A DNA stretch of 64,000 bases from Helicoverpa zea (GCF_022581195.2 NC_061475.1:7440001-7504000), one strand, 5' to 3'. Positions 48,493 to 59,550 are shown, counted from the first letter of the stretch. Numbers and translations: made by a program. Notes: generated by a model from the sequence alone, not told the origin.

Positions 48493-48562
48493 ATATTTCC
48501 TTCCGCCGTGTGTAAATCCCACTCTATATTATATAATAGAATGGTATATTGTTTGTTTCCAG

Positions 48563-48635
48563 ATGCGTTGCTTGTCCCCAACACACATGACTTGGCCAAT
48601 GTTGACACACCGGCGACAAAGTACCACATCAACAC
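48563..48635 (+). CDS. Probable host gene exon 2
   Basis: The acceptor TATTGTTTGTTTCCAG and the donor CAC then GTAAGTAC are both near consensus. Entered in the phase left by exon 1, it reads D (split codon), ALLVPNTHDLANVDT, PATKYHIN, then two bases of the next codon, with no stop. GC content is 37 of 73 bases, against roughly one third in the surrounding DNA. This would be the start of the mature peptide or a propeptide. It contains no cysteine or dibasic cleavage site. I do not recognise the family. Confidence 0.62.
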
Positions 48636-49440
48636 GTAAGTACAAATTTCAACCCTATTTCTAATAGCACAAAGCATAAATTTGGATAGCAAATTCCAAA
48701 AGCCAAGCCTTAGCTTCTCGTTTTCTTTGCAACAAACTTTCAATGGAATTTAAACTTTATCTATCAAAGTTTAACGTACTATTTTGTATGTGTAAAAATA
48801 TAGTGGCCTGTTTTCTCCTGTCTGGTTATCGAAATGCGAAATTGAAAGTTAGTGCTGTTATTTTAAAGTCTATTTTTGTTTGATGTTTGGACACAGTAGT
48901 TTTAATATTATAACGAGAATGTGAAGTGAAATAAAAAGTAATGGGGTTTCATGTGAACGGTTTTGTATGAATTTTAAAACACATCCGATATTTTTTCCGG
49001 ACCGAGGTGAATTATTTCGACTCTGAAGGGAATTTAATTATAGGATTGAAATGCATAATGCATTTTTAATTTTCAGTTTCAATTGAATTGAGGATCAATT
49101 GGGTGAGATAATATTGTTATTCTTTGTTAAAATGTGAGTGAGAATTTTATTTGTAATCTTTCATGTTTTTGAGTTGCGTTTAATAAATCTATCTAAGGAG
49201 ATTGATCGATAAGATTAAGCAATGTTTGGCGCGTTCACTCCGTAGATGTGTCACCATCTATGACACGATGAGTTTCTCCTTGTTTCGAATGGCACGTTAG
49301 ATGAACATAAAATCTTTAGTAGTATACAGAGAAATAGAGGTACTTTTAAATCCTAACATTATTTTACTCAGAAACTAAAGTCTATTGTATAGACCATAGG
49401 AGGTTGATGGATTATACTTAGATTCTAAAAGTTCAATTTG

Positions 49441-49640
49441 AAAAGTAGTAAAGGAGACAAAGACATGGTAACAATGGAGGTTCGACACTCGTCTATGTAA
49501 AGATTTAAACTGGACGTAAGAGCAGCTAGGGAACGGTGCAGAGTAACGTACAGTTAGAAACGTAAGCGTTTGTTAGTGACGGTAATCGTAAGTGTGTAAT
49601 CGTAAGTTCCGTAATCGATAGTGTGTAATCGTAATGGTGC
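49441..49640 (+). repeat. Direct repeat unit 1 (378-bp spacing)
   Basis: The unit from AAAAGTAGTAAAGGAGACAA to TAATCGTAAGTT is about 90% like 49817-49995. GACATGGTAACAATG, GGTTCGACACTCGTCTATG, GAGCAGCTAGGGAACGGTGC and AACGTAAGCGTTTGTTAGTG are shared. Confidence 0.9.
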
Positions 49641-49816
49641 AACTTGAATTTTTTTATTTCCTTTATTTCTTTTGGTAAAATGACTGATTTTTATTCCTCA
49701 GTTGTAAGTTTCACCCGCGTCATAGGGGTAATTTCTTCCCGCACCCCGAGTTATATTACTCAGGGATCATTTTGACCTCGACTTAGCTAATATCCTAAAA
49801 TACTAAAATTTCAATT

Positions 49817-49995
49817 TAAAAAGTAATAAAGTATACAAAGACATGGTAACAATGAAGGTTCGACACTCGTCTATGTGAAGATTTAAACTGGACGTAAGAG
49901 CAGCTAGGGAACGGTGCAGAGTCACGTACAGATAGAAACGTAAGCGTTTGTTAGTGCCGATAATCGTAAGTTCACATGTAATCGCAAGTTTGTAA
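49817..49995 (+). repeat. Direct repeat unit 2
   Basis: The second copy of 49441-49640. Both end in several TAATCGTAAGT words. No coding frame. Confidence 0.9.
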
Positions 49996-50689
49996 TCGTA
50001 GTGGTATTCGTAAATGTTGTTTTTTTTTTATTTGCTTTATTTAGCTTAGTAAAATTATGACTGTGATATTTATATTGTACTACCCTTTTTTTCATATTTC
50101 CCGTACCGGTACAAAATTATAATGGATACTCAGGGATAGTTTAGCTTTCCAAAAGTGAAATATTTTTTCAAATCAGTTATTTAGTATCTTTTGAGTACAA
50201 AAAATAAACAAAAAAATGCCGTAATATTATATTGGTATAGATGACCATTAGATGACATTACACTTAACGACAAAATTCCTAATCCCACGTTAGATAAAGA
50301 ACAAAAAAATCAAAAGCATGAAATAGCTCCGATTTAATGTGAATAAAGCTGGAATGAGCCAGCATCGATTTAAAACCGTTGCAACTCCCCAAAAACACAT
50401 TCTAAAGTAAATATTGGACTATAAAATAAAATCCTTTACGCTCGAACGGTAACAGTTTTCTGCTCAACAGTACTATCCGTAAGCCGATTGGAAAAAGTTG
50501 CAAACTCAACTTTGCCTGTAATAGGATTTACCTAGCGTCTAGATCAAATATTGCGATTGCTTACTCTTTGTTAGACTTTAAGTTATATTGACGTGTTTGA
50601 TAATTGTGTATTTGATGGGTTCTAACTGGGTATTAAGAAAATGTGAGCACAAAATTCCTTTTATTATTAGTATTTGAGACCTCTGTCTT

Positions 50690-50907
50690 TTGAACATCTT
50701 TGGAAGTCGTTACGAGAGTCAGAAGCCAGTAAGTCTGACAACCAGACTAACCTAGGATAATTGGGTTGCCCGAATAACTGGGTTGAGGAGGTCAGACAGG
50801 CAGTCGCTTCTTGTAAAACACTGGTACTCAGCTGCATCTGGTTAGACTGGAAGCCGAACCCAACATAATATGTATGTAGTTTTGAAAAGGCTAGGCAGAT
50901 AACGATG
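50690..50907 (+). repeat. SINE-1, head missing
   Basis: GAACATCTTTGGAAGTCGTTACG, GTCAGAAGCCAGTAAGTCTGACA, AACTGGGTTGAGGAGGTCAG and GGTTAGACTGGAAGCCGAACCC. The 3' end is diverged. Confidence 0.85.
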
Positions 50908-51138
50908 CTCTTTGCTAGACTTTAAGATACGTTGACGAGTTTTAATTTGTAATTGTGTTTTTGGTGGGGTCTAATTGGGTATTTAAGAAAATGCTAACTC
51001 AGAGTCTTCAGTAATTTTTACTGTTTATAATAAGAACTTCGATGCTCTAAATCTATTTAGTGCTGGTAACATCGGAACTTTTTGACTGTGACTGTACTTA
51101 TCGATATTGTTTCTAATAAAGAACTTTTTTGTTTGCAG

Positions 51139-51167
51139 ATTAAACAGCTGGAGACTAGATCAGAATG
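51139..51167 (+). CDS. Probable host gene exon 3 (29-nt microexon)
   Basis: The acceptor TTTTTTGTTTGCAG and donor AATG then GTAAGTC are near consensus. In the phase carried over from exon 2 it reads T (split codon), LNSWRLDQN and one base of the next codon. A 29-nt exon is very short, but both splice sites and the phase agree. It would be skipped by any length-filtered open-frame search. Confidence 0.55.
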
Positions 51168-51299
51168 GTAAGTCTTTTATTATAATTATAATAATTAATT
51201 ACACAAGATTTCTTGTGATTAATGATTTGTACTATAAATCAGTAATGATTACCGTCTTTCGGTATTAGTTACCGCGGTTGTGTAGTGCGACTATTTTAC

Positions 51300-51571
51300 G
51301 TTATAATAATGCCGGGACAAATATAAATAATGCCGGGACACCTTTTCACACACGGTCGATAAGCCCCATGGTAAGTTATTAATTAACTTGTGTTATGGGT
51401 GCTAACACAACTGATAGCTACATATATACATATTTATAAATACATATTGTAACACCAAGACCACAGCCAACAAGCATGCTCATCACACAAATGTCGACCG
51501 AACCAGGAATCGAACCCGGGACCTCAGGTTTGGCTGTCCGGCATGGTGACCATTGCGTCATCGAGTCGTCG
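51300..51571 (-). repeat. SINE-3, tRNA-headed repeat
   Basis: On the minus strand a head near 51571-51490 reads CGACTCGATGACGCAATGGTCACC and GGTCCCGGGTTCGATTCCTGG (box B), followed by GCATGCTTGTTGGCTGTGGT. It is distinct from SINE-1 and SINE-2. The 3' limit is uncertain; a doubled AATGCCGGGACA lies at 51308-51340. Confidence 0.65.
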
Positions 51572-51797
51572 TATTTTTGACCTAACCTATAAGTAGTATA
51601 ATAAAGGAAACACAAAGTAAAACAATAAACGGTATTTAAAACACACCATAAAAATACCGCGGGCTAAAGCCAACATTTTAATGAAAACAAAAACTCCCAA
51701 AGATTCCTAGCATTTGTTAGAAAAACACGAGAAAAAAAACTTCGCGTTTCAACTTAAAACTAGAACAGACTTCAAGTACCGAACAAAGGCAAAAAAA

Positions 51798-52082
51798 ACC
51801 GGCCAAGTGCGAGTCGGACTCGCACACGAAGGGTATCGTACCATTATTTAGAAAATTTGCAAAAAAATCACGTGTTGTATGGGAGCCCCCAAAATATTTA
51901 TTTTATTCTAGTTTTCAGTATTTGTTGTTATAGCGGCAACAGAAATACATCATCTGTGAAAATATCAACTGTCTAACTATCACGGTGCATGAGATACAGC
52001 CTGATGACAGACGGACGGACGGTCAGAGGGGCGAAAACAATAGGGTCTCGTTTTACCCTTTGGGTACGGAACCCTAAAAAAA
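51798..52082 (-). repeat. GGGTTCCGTACC repeat, full length
   Basis: Plus-strand ends are CCGGCCAAGTGCGAGTCGGACTCGC and CCCTTTGGGTACGGAACCCTAAAAA. The stem is weakened by a change (GGGTATCGTACC). It is highly similar to 42783-43062. Confidence 0.88.
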
Positions 52083-52442
52083 ACTTCTCAAGTATTCATA
52101 AAACACCCTTTGTCAAAAATTTTTGAGGATCTCATTCACTTGGTGTTGAATAAGCGAGTTTTGAAAAACTAGCCTTGAATTACTACGAACCATTGTTTTC
52201 CTGAAAACTTTTGATACCTAGTAAATAACCTTTTTTGTTTTGCTTTTTTCGTGTCAACTCTTTGAATAAAGTTTGCAGGAATAGGCACAGATATTTTTTG
52301 TCAAAATTCAAGGTGGCTTGTAAATGTGAGATCACTTCTAAAATAGAACATTGTCCATGATAAACCTCCTTGGGCCATGATTTTGTTTTGTTTCTATTTA
52401 AAGACTATTTTCTCGCAATACCTATAGACCATGACTTATCTT

Positions 52443-52562
52443 CTGGTAGATAGGCAGTCGCCCCATGTAAAACCCTGGTAAACAGCTTCATCTGGTTAGT
52501 TAGACTCTAGCCTAGCTAGCTGACCCCAACATAGTAGGGAAAAGGCTAGCTAGACAAACGAT
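52443..52562 (+). repeat. SINE-1 3' fragment
   Basis: GATAGGCAGTCGCCCCATGTAAAACCC, CATCTGGTTAG and CCCAACATAGTAGGGAAAAGGC. Confidence 0.75.
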
Positions 52563-54833
52563 GGCAGAATGCTGCAAGACTTCATAATTGCTGATACATT
52601 TGAATTTGCTTGCGTGCTTTTTCGAGCACTTCGTCGCTTATCAAGTAAAATGATTGTATTAATGTAAAAATATGATCTTGTATTACTTGATACTTAAACA
52701 TCACACTTCGAAATAATTCTGGTCCGAGTATTCTGTGACCCAGTCTTTTCTCTTGGGTCACAAGAAAGGATTTCATGCTAAGAGCTTATGACGTATATCT
52801 TTTCTAAACTTTACGTCACAGAAACAACAAATTATGTCATCGTTTCAACCTAGGCACCATTTCTAAAAATCTAACTATCGAATTTTAGGCACGTTCGCTT
52901 TTTCTATCTGCAATGAAAACCATTTGCGACGGCTGTACGAATTCAGTCTAAAAATTCTATGTATTCTACTCTGAACTAGGAAACTATTGTGATATCTAGG
53001 TACCAGGAATTAGTTCTGTACAATTGCATCAGAATAGGTCTAGGAAATAATATAACACACTAACTATTGTGTCTAATCACTTGAAATACTACACCCCGTA
53101 GTTCTTCGCAAGAACAACTTAATTAATTTTGATGAAACTTTTTAGTGTTAAGTTTATATATTAAAATAATTGGTTAGTAGTTCTTTGATTTTGTGAGAAA
53201 TCATAAAGCGTATTACACTTTCTGATACTGTTAAGAAAATTCCCGTAACCATTTACTTAAATCGCAAAACGATTAGAAAATCACACTCTGGTAAATGGGG
53301 CGATGAAATGATTCATAAAATGTCTTGTTATTGGGTTCCATCTAGCTTAACTTCTAAAAAAATCAAAGTTTGGTCATTTTTAACGATATTCTACTAACAT
53401 GACTGACTTTTATACATAGAGATAGGAGACGGTGCATAGAAGATGCTTGAGAAGTTACATTATGTATGTTGAGTCAAAATATCAAAAACCATTCTTTCTA
53501 CAAGTAGAGAAAACCACAGAAAACATCTACTAGGTAATAAAAAAAATACCTAGCCACAAAAATCTTTAAGAGATCAACATAAAACTCGAACAATTCCGAC
53601 GTTGATGTAGCTTTAAATCCGCATTTGCATTTGCCGTCTCAAGTCTGAAGCCGGTTTGAACTGCATAAATCTGGTTAGATCCAACAGGAGTCGGATTTCG
53701 GCGGTCGTTACTGAATCAACGTGGAAATGATGAAGTTATGGAGTTTGGAGGTTGATTTGTTATTGTTTATGGATTGATATATTAACACTACGACGTTATG
53801 TAGGTTTATTATTTTACATTTACATTCTGCCATATTTTTAGGTCGTTTCAACTGAAGGGATTTTTTTTGTTGATTCACTTGACTGGTAATCTTTGTTCAT
53901 CGACGAGAAAACACACATATCATTTAACTGAGAAATTTTATAAAGAGTCTATCCCTCATCCTTAAAATGTAAATCACTTTTGAAAGCGTCTCAAAAAGGT
54001 TATTTTCTGAAAACCAAAAACAAGAAAAAGCAATTGACTTTCAAATCGTCCAAAGAATAAGCAAGAAAGGCATTTGACGCCCATTATTGTATTTCTCATA
54101 CGTTCAAAACACAATTTCACGCCCAATAAAAGCCGTTATGAACCAATATTCATTATGAAAATAAAAAATAACAACAAAAATAAAAAACTAGAGCACATAA
54201 AAAGCAACAGTGTGTGAAAAACACGGTTCACAAAATATTCAGCGCTGCAGAACAATCGATACAGTTTTATATATGAAATTACAAACACGGCTAAATCTCA
54301 AATTTATGTAGAACTGCATATATCTGGATTAAACCGCTTCGGACCGGATTTCGGCGCTCGCTACCGGCAGCGGGCCAATCAGAGGACGCTAATCTCAGTT
54401 AGTTAGGATAATCCCTGTGTTATAGTCGGATACACTTATCATTTAATCAAACAGTACTAACGCTAGGATTACAATTAATTAACATTCGTTTTAATTACTT
54501 TTTTTGCTAATTTGGGTTAAGTATGTACTTGGAATGGCGTACGAAATTTAAAAACAGCCGCTTGAGTAATTAATGATTTATTTTGTTATGCTTAAGGCTG
54601 GATGCCTAATTTTCCTTCGCATTTTTGAGTGTAAAAGAAAATAAAAGCTGTTATAATGTTCGTGATATTATCGTTATTCTTTTTAAATTGGTATTTTGTC
54701 TGTTATTTAGATGCTTACGTACTTAATTATTACAGTACGATGTAATTAGTGTATTTACTCTCCTACGCGGTTTTCCGCTCTGAAGATTCAATACTACATT
54801 TCATCCTGTCCTTGTCCCAATTATTGTTTGCGG

Positions 54834-54997
54834 TCAGGAGCATGTTTTCTTATTGCATACTCTTTCGTCTGCCGTCATCTCACAAGTAACGTTCTTTCCA
54901 GCCATGTCGACTTTCACACAATCCATCAAACGTTTCTTATGCTCATCACCTTCCTCTCAACATGACTCTCATTCCTCCGCTTCACATGCCCATACCA
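54834..54997 (-). pseudogene. RTE-type LINE C-terminal relic with frameshift
   Basis: The minus strand reads WYGHVKRRNESHVERKVMSIRNV, then a stop. A second frame continues MDCVKVDMAGKNVTCEMTADERVCNKKTC and a stop. Motif order is that of the relic at 21789-21980, so one frameshift at least has broken it. Confidence 0.75.
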
Positions 54998-55613
54998 TGA
55001 CAGCCAGTTTCCATATAGCTTTTCTGTTTTAGGTGCTACTTTCAAACTTCCTGTTATGTAACTCATTCCTCACTTTATCCATTCGCCTAACACCTCTTTC
55101 ATCACACCGATACTACATTTGCTGGTGCAATTTTTAAGTAGTATAAGGTACATACTACACATATGTATGAACTGACGGTCTTTGCACTGTGGTCTCAAAA
55201 TGTCTGTGTTGGTCTGTATCACAGAAAGTCAAAGTGGATTTCTACTGTTCCGGAGTTACGAAATTAACCCAAAGGAGAGCAATGTTATTGAGAAATAAGG
55301 TTTGAATCTTTATGTCTTATCGGAACCAATTAAGTGATGTATACGCAATGAGCCGATGACGCTTGATAATGAACTATATATTTTAACCAACAAGAAAATG
55401 AGGTTGTGAGATTGACTTTAATGCATGTCTGAATGTTTGAGCGTGATTATATCACGTTTTTGATACGGTTTTCACCATAATATTTTTTAGACTTTTTATT
55501 GATAACTTTTTATTAAGGTAGCTAAGTGCTGACGGTGATTATTGAAGTTGGTTATTTATTTACTAAAAAAAAAAACATTGTTTTCTTACTTCTAATTATT
55601 CGATTGTTTTCAG

Positions 55614-55675
55614 TATTTTGTTGTACAAAATTATGTGCCAAACACCAACCTACACAAATTCCTCAAAACAAATGA
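55614..55675 (+). CDS. Possible last coding exon of the host gene
   Basis: A long pyrimidine-rich acceptor (TTCTTACTTCTAATTATTCGATTGTTTTCAG) precedes 55614. In the phase left by exon 3 it reads V (split codon), FCCTKLCAKHQPTQIPQNK and a TGA at 55673-55675. This would complete a 71-residue secreted peptide with three cysteines (54, 55, 59 of the joined protein). A 20-codon open frame is not significant by itself, and two other acceptors (before 52279 and 59111) also give short in-phase ends, so this exon is tentative. Confidence 0.3.
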
Positions 55676-55994
55676 CCGTCGAAATATTTACCGTGCACTG
55701 TTCTACAACAGTACAATACGCCAAGCCGGCAATACGCCACTACGACAGTCCAGTACGCTGTCTAATTTCGTTTGCGTAGTAATTGTGCCTACGCATAAAT
55801 TTAGAACGCACTGACGTTTACAGAACAAATTGGTGGCACTTATTTATGCTAGGTGTCTGCTTTAAGCCTCTGGTTTAGTGTTTGATAGGCAGAAAGTGTT
55901 TTAGAAGTACGCTGGCTAGTTGATTTTTGGTTTACAACCGAATAGCACGTACTTTTAGATTCCAGTATTAAAAGGTTAGCAATAAATTACACTG

Positions 55995-56966
55995 AAAGAA
56001 TTATTATTAAAAAAACAAAATACCCGACTGCACACTAAAAAAAGAGTAAAACAAGCCCCACAATAATATTTAATTTATAAATATTGATGGAAAGCATCGC
56101 AGGCGGGGACCAACAGAGGCTTATTTATAGTCATTTCGGTTGTGCACCATTTAGCAGAATTTTCGTTGGTGGCGGTCAAGGTGGTCCCCGCCTGCGATGC
56201 TTTCCATCAATATTTATAAATTAAATATTATTGTGGGGCTTGTTTTACTCTTTTTTTAGTGTGCAGTCGGGTATTTTGTTTTTTTAATAATAATTCTTTT
56301 ATTTATAACTTTTTAGCTGTTTTTATTTAACGAAAATGTTGTAGATGTAGAAGACTATGTATATGTAAGTACCATTTTAAATTATTTCGACGACATTTGG
56401 CTTTAGATTACGAGTGATGTTACTCCGCAACATAAATTTACCGCCAATCTGGACTGTTGGTAGTGAAGAAGAAAAAGAATTAGGTGAGTCATTACTGCTG
56501 AAGACCGTCAACGACGTGTGCCCTTATGCGTGTGCCCGCATTCGGGCTGTATACTCGAGCATATCCCCCTCCGCACCGCGCCGCGCGCCGCATGCCAGGC
56601 CACGCCCTATCTTTTTGCTTGCTAACGCATGAGTTGCTTTGCGTTGACGCAGAATTAACATGTTCCCGTGGGAATTTTGAGAAAAAACGTATCCTATATT
56701 AATTATTACTCCCGTGATTGAAATGAATCTAATGATACCGCATACATATTTTTTTAAAGGGAAATTTAGAAAAAATATCCCGTGGGACTTTTAGGATAAA
56801 ATGTATCCTATGACACTCCCGTAATCAAGACAAATCTAACGATACCTCATACATCAAAATCCATCAAGCCGTTTAGGCTACAGGAGGTCACAAAGGAACA
56901 GACATACATACATACATACTTACATACACTCGAAAAACATTACCCTCCTTCTTTGGCAGTCGGGTA
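55995..56966. mobile_element. Foldback element, tandem copy 1
   Basis: It begins with perfect 118-bp inverted repeats (55995-56112 and 56182-56299) around a 69-nt loop. The arms contain TACCCGACTGC. A third TACCCGACTGC, inverted, closes the unit at 56956-56966 (GCAGTCGGGTA). The ~650-bp remainder includes phrases (TCCCGTGGGAATTTTGAGA, CATCAAAATCCATCAAGCCG, (CATA)n) common at 3' ends of lepidopteran LINE-like repeats. The 72-codon frame 56414-56632 is not recognised. Confidence 0.85.
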
Positions 56967-57921
56967 AAAAAAAACAAAATACCCGACTGCACACTAAAAA
57001 AAGAGTAAAACAAGCCCCACAATAATATTTAATTTATAAATATTGATGGAAAGCATCGCAGGCGGGGACCAACAGAGGCTTATTTATAGTCATTTCGGTT
57101 GTGCACCATTTAGCAGAATTTTCGTTGGTGGCGGTCAAGGTGGTCCCCGCCTGCGATGCTTTCCATCAATATTTATAAATTAAATATTATTGTGGGGCTT
57201 GTTTTACTCTTTTTTTAGTGTGCAGTCGGGTATTTTGTTTTTTTAATAATAATTCTTTTATTTATAACTTTTTAGCTGTTTTTATTTAACGAAAATGTTG
57301 TAGATGTAGAAGACTATGTATATGTAAGTACCATTTTAAATTATTTCGACGACATTTGGCTTTAGATTACGAGTGATGTTACTCCGCAACATAAATTTAC
57401 CGCCAATCTGGACTGTTGGTAGTGAAGAAGAAAAAGAATTAGGTGAGTCATTACTGCTGAAGACCGTCAACGACGTGTGCCCTTATGCGTGTGCCCGCAT
57501 TCGGGCTGTACACTCGAGCATATCCCCCTCCGCACCGCGCCGCGCCGCATGCCAGGCCACGCCCTATCTTTTTGCTTGCTAACGCATGAGTTGCTTTGCG
57601 TTGACGCAGAATTAACATGTTCCCGTGGGAATTTTGAGAAAAAACGTATCCTATATTAATTATTACTCCCGTGATTGAAATGAATCTAATGATACCGCAT
57701 ACATATTTTTTTAAAGGGAAATTTAGAAAAAATATCCCGTGGGACTTTTAGGATAAAATGTATCCTATGACACTCCCGTAATCAAGACAAATCTAACGAT
57801 ACCTCATACATCAAAATCCATCAAGCCGTTTAGGCTACAGGAGGTCACAAAGGAACAGACATACATACATACTTACATACACTCGAAAAACATTACCCTC
57901 CTTCTTTGGCAGTCGGGTAAA
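56967..57921. mobile_element. Foldback element, tandem copy 2
   Basis: It starts directly after copy 1, with arms 56968-57071 and 57141-57244 (104 bp, perfect). From left ACCCGACTGC to right GCAGTCGGGT it is 938 bp against 944 bp in copy 1. I noticed only a 2-bp difference in the GC-rich GCGCCGCGC tract, one CATA unit and one substitution (GTATACTCG/GTACACTCG). Confidence 0.88.
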
Positions 57922-58125
57922 AACAGGTACTTCTTTGTGGAAACCTTTTGCTTAAGTATAAAATAAATATTGGACGCAGATCGTATCCAATTGGTTCTTT
58001 TGGAAATTAAACAGGACGTCCTATGGCTGAGATGATGATCATACTAGTTTGATTGCAATTTTTTATAAAGATTTTATTTAACTTAAGGATATAATAACGT
58101 TAATGGTATTTTCCCGGGTAACTTT

Positions 58126-58200
58126 TTTGTGGAGGTCAGATATTCCTTCAAGACAATACTACATAATTGGGAAAAGGTCAGGCAGATAATGAACGGCAAA
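58126..58200 (+). repeat. Degraded SINE-1 3' piece
   Basis: TTCCCGGGTAACTTTTTTG, GGAGGTCAGATA and TAATTGGGAAAAGGTCAGGCAGAT. Confidence 0.45.
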
Positions 58201-58360
58201 AGCATGAATATGAGTTACCAGTAACATTCAACTATGATGTTTTCAATTTAGATACAGTTGTATCTGATCTTGTTGTATAGTCCTAAAAACAAAAGAACAA
58301 TAAATCCCCCTAAATCAGCATAGCACATACATACCACAATCACGGAGCCAGTCACAAAAC

Positions 58361-58530
58361 ACAATCTAGAGCATAAAGTTCGGAACGCAACGCGGAACAT
58401 CGTAAATATTTGATCCAGCGATCGTCAGCAGCGATGTTGTTGCAAATAGTTCGTTGGGAAACCATCCAGTGTGGACGGCACGTGTTAGAACGCGTATAGA
58501 CTAGCGTGTTTTACGCGTAAAGCTTGCTGT
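58361..58530. repeat. Direct repeat unit 1 (451-bp spacing)
   Basis: It runs from AATCTAGAGCATAAAGTTCGG through CGATCGTCAGCAGCGATG and GTTCGTTGGGAAACCATCCAG to AGCGTGTTTTA. It is nearly identical to 58812-58965. Confidence 0.9.
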
Positions 58531-58548
58531 TGGGAAGAAAATGCTAAC

Positions 58549-58752
58549 TCATCATCATCTGCCTAGCCTTTTTCCAACTAGGTATGTAGGGGTCGGCTTT
58601 CAGTCTAATGGGATGTAGCTGAGTACCAGTATTTTACAAGGAGCGACTGCCTATCTGACCTCCTCAATCAAGTGACCCGGGCAACCCAATAGAGCTCGGT
58701 ACGACTGGTTACCAGACTTTCTGGCTTCTGCCAAAGATGTTCAACTGAAAGC
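58549..58752 (-). repeat. SINE-1, head missing, between the direct repeats
   Basis: The plus strand reads CATCATCATCTGCCTAGCC, GGGGTCGGCTTTCAGTCTAAT, CTGACCTCCTCAATCAAGTGACCCGG and TTTCTGGCTTCTG. Confidence 0.85.
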
Positions 58753-58811
58753 GATATTGATAGCCACGAACAATAGCTCCCACAATAAGTCAGCATAAAG
58801 ACCACATACAC

Positions 58812-58965
58812 AAAATCTAGAGCATAAAGTTCGGAACGCAACGCGGAACATCGTAAATATTTGATCCAGCGATCGTCAGCAGCGATGCTGTTGTAAATAG
58901 TTCGTTGGGAAACCATCCAGTGCGGAAGCTATGTGTTAGAACGGGTACAGAATAGCGTGTTTTAA
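58812..58965. repeat. Direct repeat unit 2
   Basis: The second copy of 58361-58530. A minus-strand frame (58668-58916) crosses it but also crosses the SINE, so I do not call it coding. Confidence 0.88.
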
Positions 58966-59110
58966 GCTTACTTTTAAGTTAGTTTTGATCCACCAAAAGG
59001 TAGTTTGATATTCTGACAAAAGTCAGGTAGGCAGGGTTAAATAATTTGTCCGTTATCAGCTCCATAAACTGATGTCTACTAACCATATACTATAACCGAA
59101 TCATTTTCAG

Positions 59111-59550
59111 TTGTCAAGTTGGCAATTTGACCAATGAGCGGCAAGAACACGGCTGACGTTTGACGTCTGTCGGTGTGGACCGTGTGTCGTACTTTTTATA
59201 AACAATAAATTGAAAACTACGTTATCAGCTTAAATACTTACTTTATTGTGAACATAGTGCAAAGCTTAGTGACATACATTGAAGTCGGCAGTAAGTTTAG
59301 TGCATAAGGGCTTCAATTAAGCAAAACTGTATAGCCAGTGACTAGGCGCATTTAATTTCTACCCTCTATTTAAAAAGTGTTGTTGACATCGGGGATATTC
59401 ACGTCACTCCAAACTTGACATTGACAGGAGGAAGATATTCTCGGTATTGCTATCGATCGATATTGGGCCAGTGGCGCCATCTAGCGATCCTGCACTGAGT
59501 TATCGGAGACGCCATCTAGCGATTTTGCAAGGAACTCTCTGTCTACTATA
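59111..59550 (+). promoter_or_regulatory. Likely 5' region of the CR1 LINE
   Basis: The region upstream of ORF1 holds a CCAAT motif (GACCAATGAGCGGC near 59130), TGACGTTTGACGTC, and two copies of CGCCATCTAGCGAT (59475-59488, 59510-59523). CR1-type LINEs carry internal promoters in their 5' untranslated regions. The exact 5' end of the element could not be fixed, so part of this stretch may be flanking DNA. Confidence 0.35.

Larger units (their letters stand above)
32137..48562 (+). other. Intron 1 of the candidate host gene
   Basis: It runs from GTGAGTACC to TATTGTTTGTTTCCAG. It contains repeats listed separately and the minus-strand helicase element. Between them, about 32600-34700, 36070-36870, 37300-39350 and 43070-44310 are AT-rich with no recognisable gene. 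A palindromic TGACGTCA occurs at both 32895 and about 43733; I attach no function to it. Confidence 0.5.
52083..55600. other. AT-rich DNA, mostly unannotated
   Basis: It contains a SINE fragment, an RTE relic and a loosely repeated phrase (GAACTGCATAAATCTGGTTAGATCC at 53658, GAACTGCATATATCTGGATTAAACC at 54311). Nothing else is recognised. Confidence 0.4.

Noticed and set aside
52582..52776. 64-codon minus-strand frame with balanced composition
   Set aside because: It reads more like protein than its neighbours, but there is no recognisable family, no splice sites and a stop shortly before its ATG. Conservation in a relative would revive it.
56414..57582. Duplicated 69-72-codon frames in the tandem foldback units
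   Set aside because: They are identical because the units are recent duplicates. There is no family resemblance, and the 2-bp length difference changes the frame end.
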